Source of the DNA: Burkholderiaceae bacterium
GTDB taxonomy: Bacteria; Pseudomonadota; Gammaproteobacteria; Burkholderiales; Burkholderiaceae_B
Assembly (NCBI GenBank): GCA_030728985.1
Contig: JANQYI010000044.1
Span: 1 to 46,194 of the forward strand
DNA length: 46,194 nucleotides
Direction of reading: 5' to 3'
Part shown: positions 44,366-46,194 of the stretch, in pieces
Position numbering within the stretch: the first letter of the stretch is position 1
Layout: each line of letters opens with the position of its first letter
The notes under the pieces: model-generated
Databases searched by the model: none
Told to the model about the DNA's origin: nothing
Seen by the model: only the letters and a program-made list of their open reading frames with translations
Program-made: the position numbers and the translations under genes

Positions 44366-45521
44366 AAAATGTTGGAATGACGCCGATTCGTACTTTTTGA
44401 GACTGATCAATCAACGCAGCCGCAATCGTCCTGCGATGTTCAGCCGCCGTACCTCCGCGCAAGCTCCAAGAGCCCACGCGCCGATACCAGAGATTCAAAT
44501 CAAAATCACGGATAAAGCCCATACCACCGTGGATCTGCTGGGCTGAGCGCACCACCATCATGCACTGTTCGTTACCAAAAGATTTCGCCTGTGCGACATT
44601 GACCTGATAAGGAAGGTTTTCTTGCATCCGCCACAAGGCTTCGCGTGAAAGCATCGTGGTGCCATCGATGGCGTTCACCATGTTCGCGCACATATGCTGA
44701 ATCGCCTGAAACGCACCAATTGGCTGACCAAAGGCTTCGCGCTGTTTCGCATGCGCCACCGCCATATCCAATGTTCGGCGGGCAGCGCCTGCAATCATGG
44801 ATGCATATAGAACGGATGACAGATCCATCAATTCTCTTGCGATGAGATTGCCTAAAGCTGCACTGCCGATGCGCGCGGTCAAAGGAACTCGTACATCATT
44901 AAACTGCACCTTTGACTCGCCATCCTTGGCCATTGAGATCAAAGCCTCACTGCTCAAACCCTTGGTATCCGTCGGCACCAACACCACACCGAGCTGTTCA
45001 GGTGCGCTTGCATCGCGATAAATCACCATGCATTGCTGAGATACGCCATAACTACCGACAAAAGTTTTGCTACCGTTCAACACGAGTTCCTGACCGTCAA
45101 TACGACCCTGCAGCGCGATCGCTTCGGTTGACCAGCGCCCTGTCTGCTCGGCGACCGCATGACTCAGAATCAACTCACCCGCAATCACCGCTTGCAACAT
45201 CGCGATCTGTTCGGGGCTACCATGACGATCAATGATCATCGCAGACACCATCGTCGCATGCAACGGAATCGGGGCAATATGATATCCCGCCACTTCGAAC
45301 AGCAAACCGAGATAAGGCAAAGGCAATGCCTCGCCACCCGCGCGATTCGACAGGCACAGCTGCAACCAACCGTTTTCCGCAAACTTGGACCATAATTCCG
45401 GAGAGTACTGCAGAGCATCTGTTTCAACTCGGCGCACCAGCGCTGGCGTGCACTCACCTTCTAAAAACTCGGCGGCCGCTTCGCGAATCTGCACTTCTTG
45501 ATCGTCAAGCAAAATATCCAT
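44346..45521 (-). CDS. Acyl-CoA dehydrogenase family protein, C-terminal-degenerate subunit type
   Basis: The 391-residue product has the ACAD fold, including LSHAVAEQTGRWS, LNGSKTFVGSYG and the C-terminal HGGMGFIRDFDLNLWYRR. After it, GSWSLRGGTAAEHRR replaces the IYEGTSE catalytic Glu region. This is typical of the partner subunit in heteromeric dehydrogenases (FadE28/29-like). The gene is 23 bases downstream of another acyl-CoA dehydrogenase on the same strand, supporting a two-subunit enzyme. Confidence 0.87.
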   Translation of the reverse strand: MDILLDDQEVQIREAAAEFLEGECTPALVRRVETDALQYSPELWSKFAENGWLQLCLSNRAGGEALPLPYLGLLFEVAGYHIAPIPLHATMVSAMIIDRHGSPEQIAMLQAVIAGELILSHAVAEQTGRWSTEAIALQGRIDGQELVLNGSKTFVGSYGVSQQCMVIYRDASAPEQLGVVLVPTDTKGLSSEALISMAKDGESKVQFNDVRVPLTARIGSAALGNLIARELMDLSSVLYASMIAGAARRTLDMAVAHAKQREAFGQPIGAFQAIQHMCANMVNAIDGTTMLSREALWRMQENLPYQVNVAQAKSFGNEQCMMVVRSAQQIHGGMGFIRDFDLNLWYRRVGSWSLRGGTAAEHRRTIAAALIDQSQKVRIGVIPTFYEPPVD

Positions 45522-45544
45522 TTTTTATATCACCTGTCTCTTTA

Positions 45545-46194
45545 TTATTTTGCGGCGCGCGGCAATCCGAGGCCGATACGCGCCACCTGATCGCGCATCA
45601 CCTGCACACTACCGTGATTGATGGTCGACTGATAGGCACCAAGAATATTGTGGGCAAAAATCCCTTTTTCGATGGCGTCAGGCGAGCCCTGCATGAGCTG
45701 AGCGAATGGTCCCAAAATCTGGCTATAGGCCTCGGTCGCGCGGACACTGTGCTCCGGCGCAAAGACCTTTTCCGCGGAACCTTCATAGGTGAACTTTCCG
45801 CCATGCTGCTCGATACTAATGCTGCGCATCGTCATCAAACGACACACCTCGGCCTCCGTCCACATTTCAGCGATCTTGTCGCGCACTTGAGGATCATCGC
45901 GCAACGTATCTTGCAATTCACCTTCGGTATGCAACCAATTGACGATATCTTCGTCACGCATGACCGAAATCAAATATCGCCAGGCGCCAACACGATCCAG
46001 ATTCAATCCGCGTCTAGCGACCTCCCAACCGCCGCCCTCTTCACCTAGCAGACACGAAACCGGAACCTCAACATCATCGAAGAACACCTCATTAGTTCTC
46101 TCTTCACCATACGTCGTGCCAAAAGGCGCGGGCGGATCGTTTTGGACCGTCCAAAGCGGACGCACCGTCATACCGGGCATCCCCATGGGCACCA
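45545..46194 (-). CDS. Acyl-CoA dehydrogenase family protein, 5' part outside the window
   Basis: The frame is open to the right edge, so only about 215 C-terminal residues are seen. GMPGMTVRPLW, TNEVFFDDVEVPVSCLLGEEGGGWEVARRGLN and QVMRDQVARIGLGLPR are standard ACAD central and C-terminal segments. The GTG near 46192 is internal, since the family has about 170 residues before this point. It is probably co-transcribed with the neighbouring dehydrogenase at 44346. Confidence 0.9.
   Translation of the reverse strand, partial: VPMGMPGMTVRPLWTVQNDPPAPFGTTYGEERTNEVFFDDVEVPVSCLLGEEGGGWEVARRGLNLDRVGAWRYLISVMRDEDIVNWLHTEGELQDTLRDDPQVRDKIAEMWTEAEVCRLMTMRSISIEQHGGKFTYEGSAEKVFAPEHSVRATEAYSQILGPFAQLMQGSPDAIEKGIFAHNILGAYQSTINHGSVQVMRDQVARIGLGLPRAAK

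Noticed and set aside
45545-46192. The GTG near 46192 as a real start codon
   Set aside because: The frame stays open to the window edge and the visible part begins in the middle of the dehydrogenase fold.

Overview
The window reads as chromosomal DNA of a Gram-negative bacterium, most likely a betaproteobacterium near Burkholderiales. The grounds are gene content: LptF, UppP, a Cho-type UvrC homologue, a DUF2889 protein, several CaiB/BaiF CoA-transferases, TRAP and MFS carboxylate carriers, and many acyl-CoA dehydrogenases. This is inference from families, not a phylogeny. Genes are tightly packed, no gap exceeds about 200 bases, and I saw no rRNA, tRNA, CRISPR array, insertion sequence or prophage.

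Left part (1-21036), mostly CoA-thioester and carboxylate metabolism. It opens with the 3' end of a 2-keto-4-pentenoate-hydratase-like gene, an AMACR-type racemase, a COG2509 flavoprotein and cho. A leftward operon (8037 to 4043) encodes an M20 peptidase, an N-acyl-D-amino-acid deacylase and a DUF6817-like protein. Opposite it run an MFS carrier, a hot-dog thioesterase and a cupin protein. Next come an enoyl-CoA hydratase and a divergent CoA-transferase, an FAH-family protein, UppP, and a leftward set (20351 to 14665): CitE-like lyase, CaiB transferase, acyl-CoA dehydrogenase, MaoC hydratase, MFS carrier and a SixA-like phosphatase. The first four match the gene set known for itaconate or C5-dicarboxylate breakdown to acetyl-CoA and pyruvate.

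Middle (21237-34576), the most interesting part. After lptF and an FKBP isomerase lies one long leftward operon, 33532 to 22770. It encodes a SelD-fusion-type flavoprotein (TIGR03169-like), the radical SAM enzyme ArsS, a TVP38/DedA-flavoprotein-disulfide-reductase fusion, two glycosyltransferases of the arsenosugar type (TIGR04283, TIGR04282), a DUF3047 secreted protein, a PhnD/PhnE/PhnC-like ABC transporter, a degenerate metallophosphoesterase, an ECF sigma factor and a zinc-finger anti-sigma factor. A methylthioadenosine-phosphorylase homologue is divergent at the operon head. I read this as an arsenosugar-type (organoarsenic) biosynthesis locus with its own transport and regulation. The sigma gene appears broken by an internal deletion and frameshift. 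No arsM methyltransferase is in the window.

Right part (34584-46194). It holds a two-gene chromate-transporter pair, a CPA2 cation/proton antiporter with a TrkA-N domain, and a lytic transglycosylase. A LysR-controlled operon follows, with a D-glutamate-cyclase/DUF1445 protein, a complete TRAP transporter and a DUF2848 protein. Two acyl-CoA dehydrogenases close the window, the second cut by its edge.
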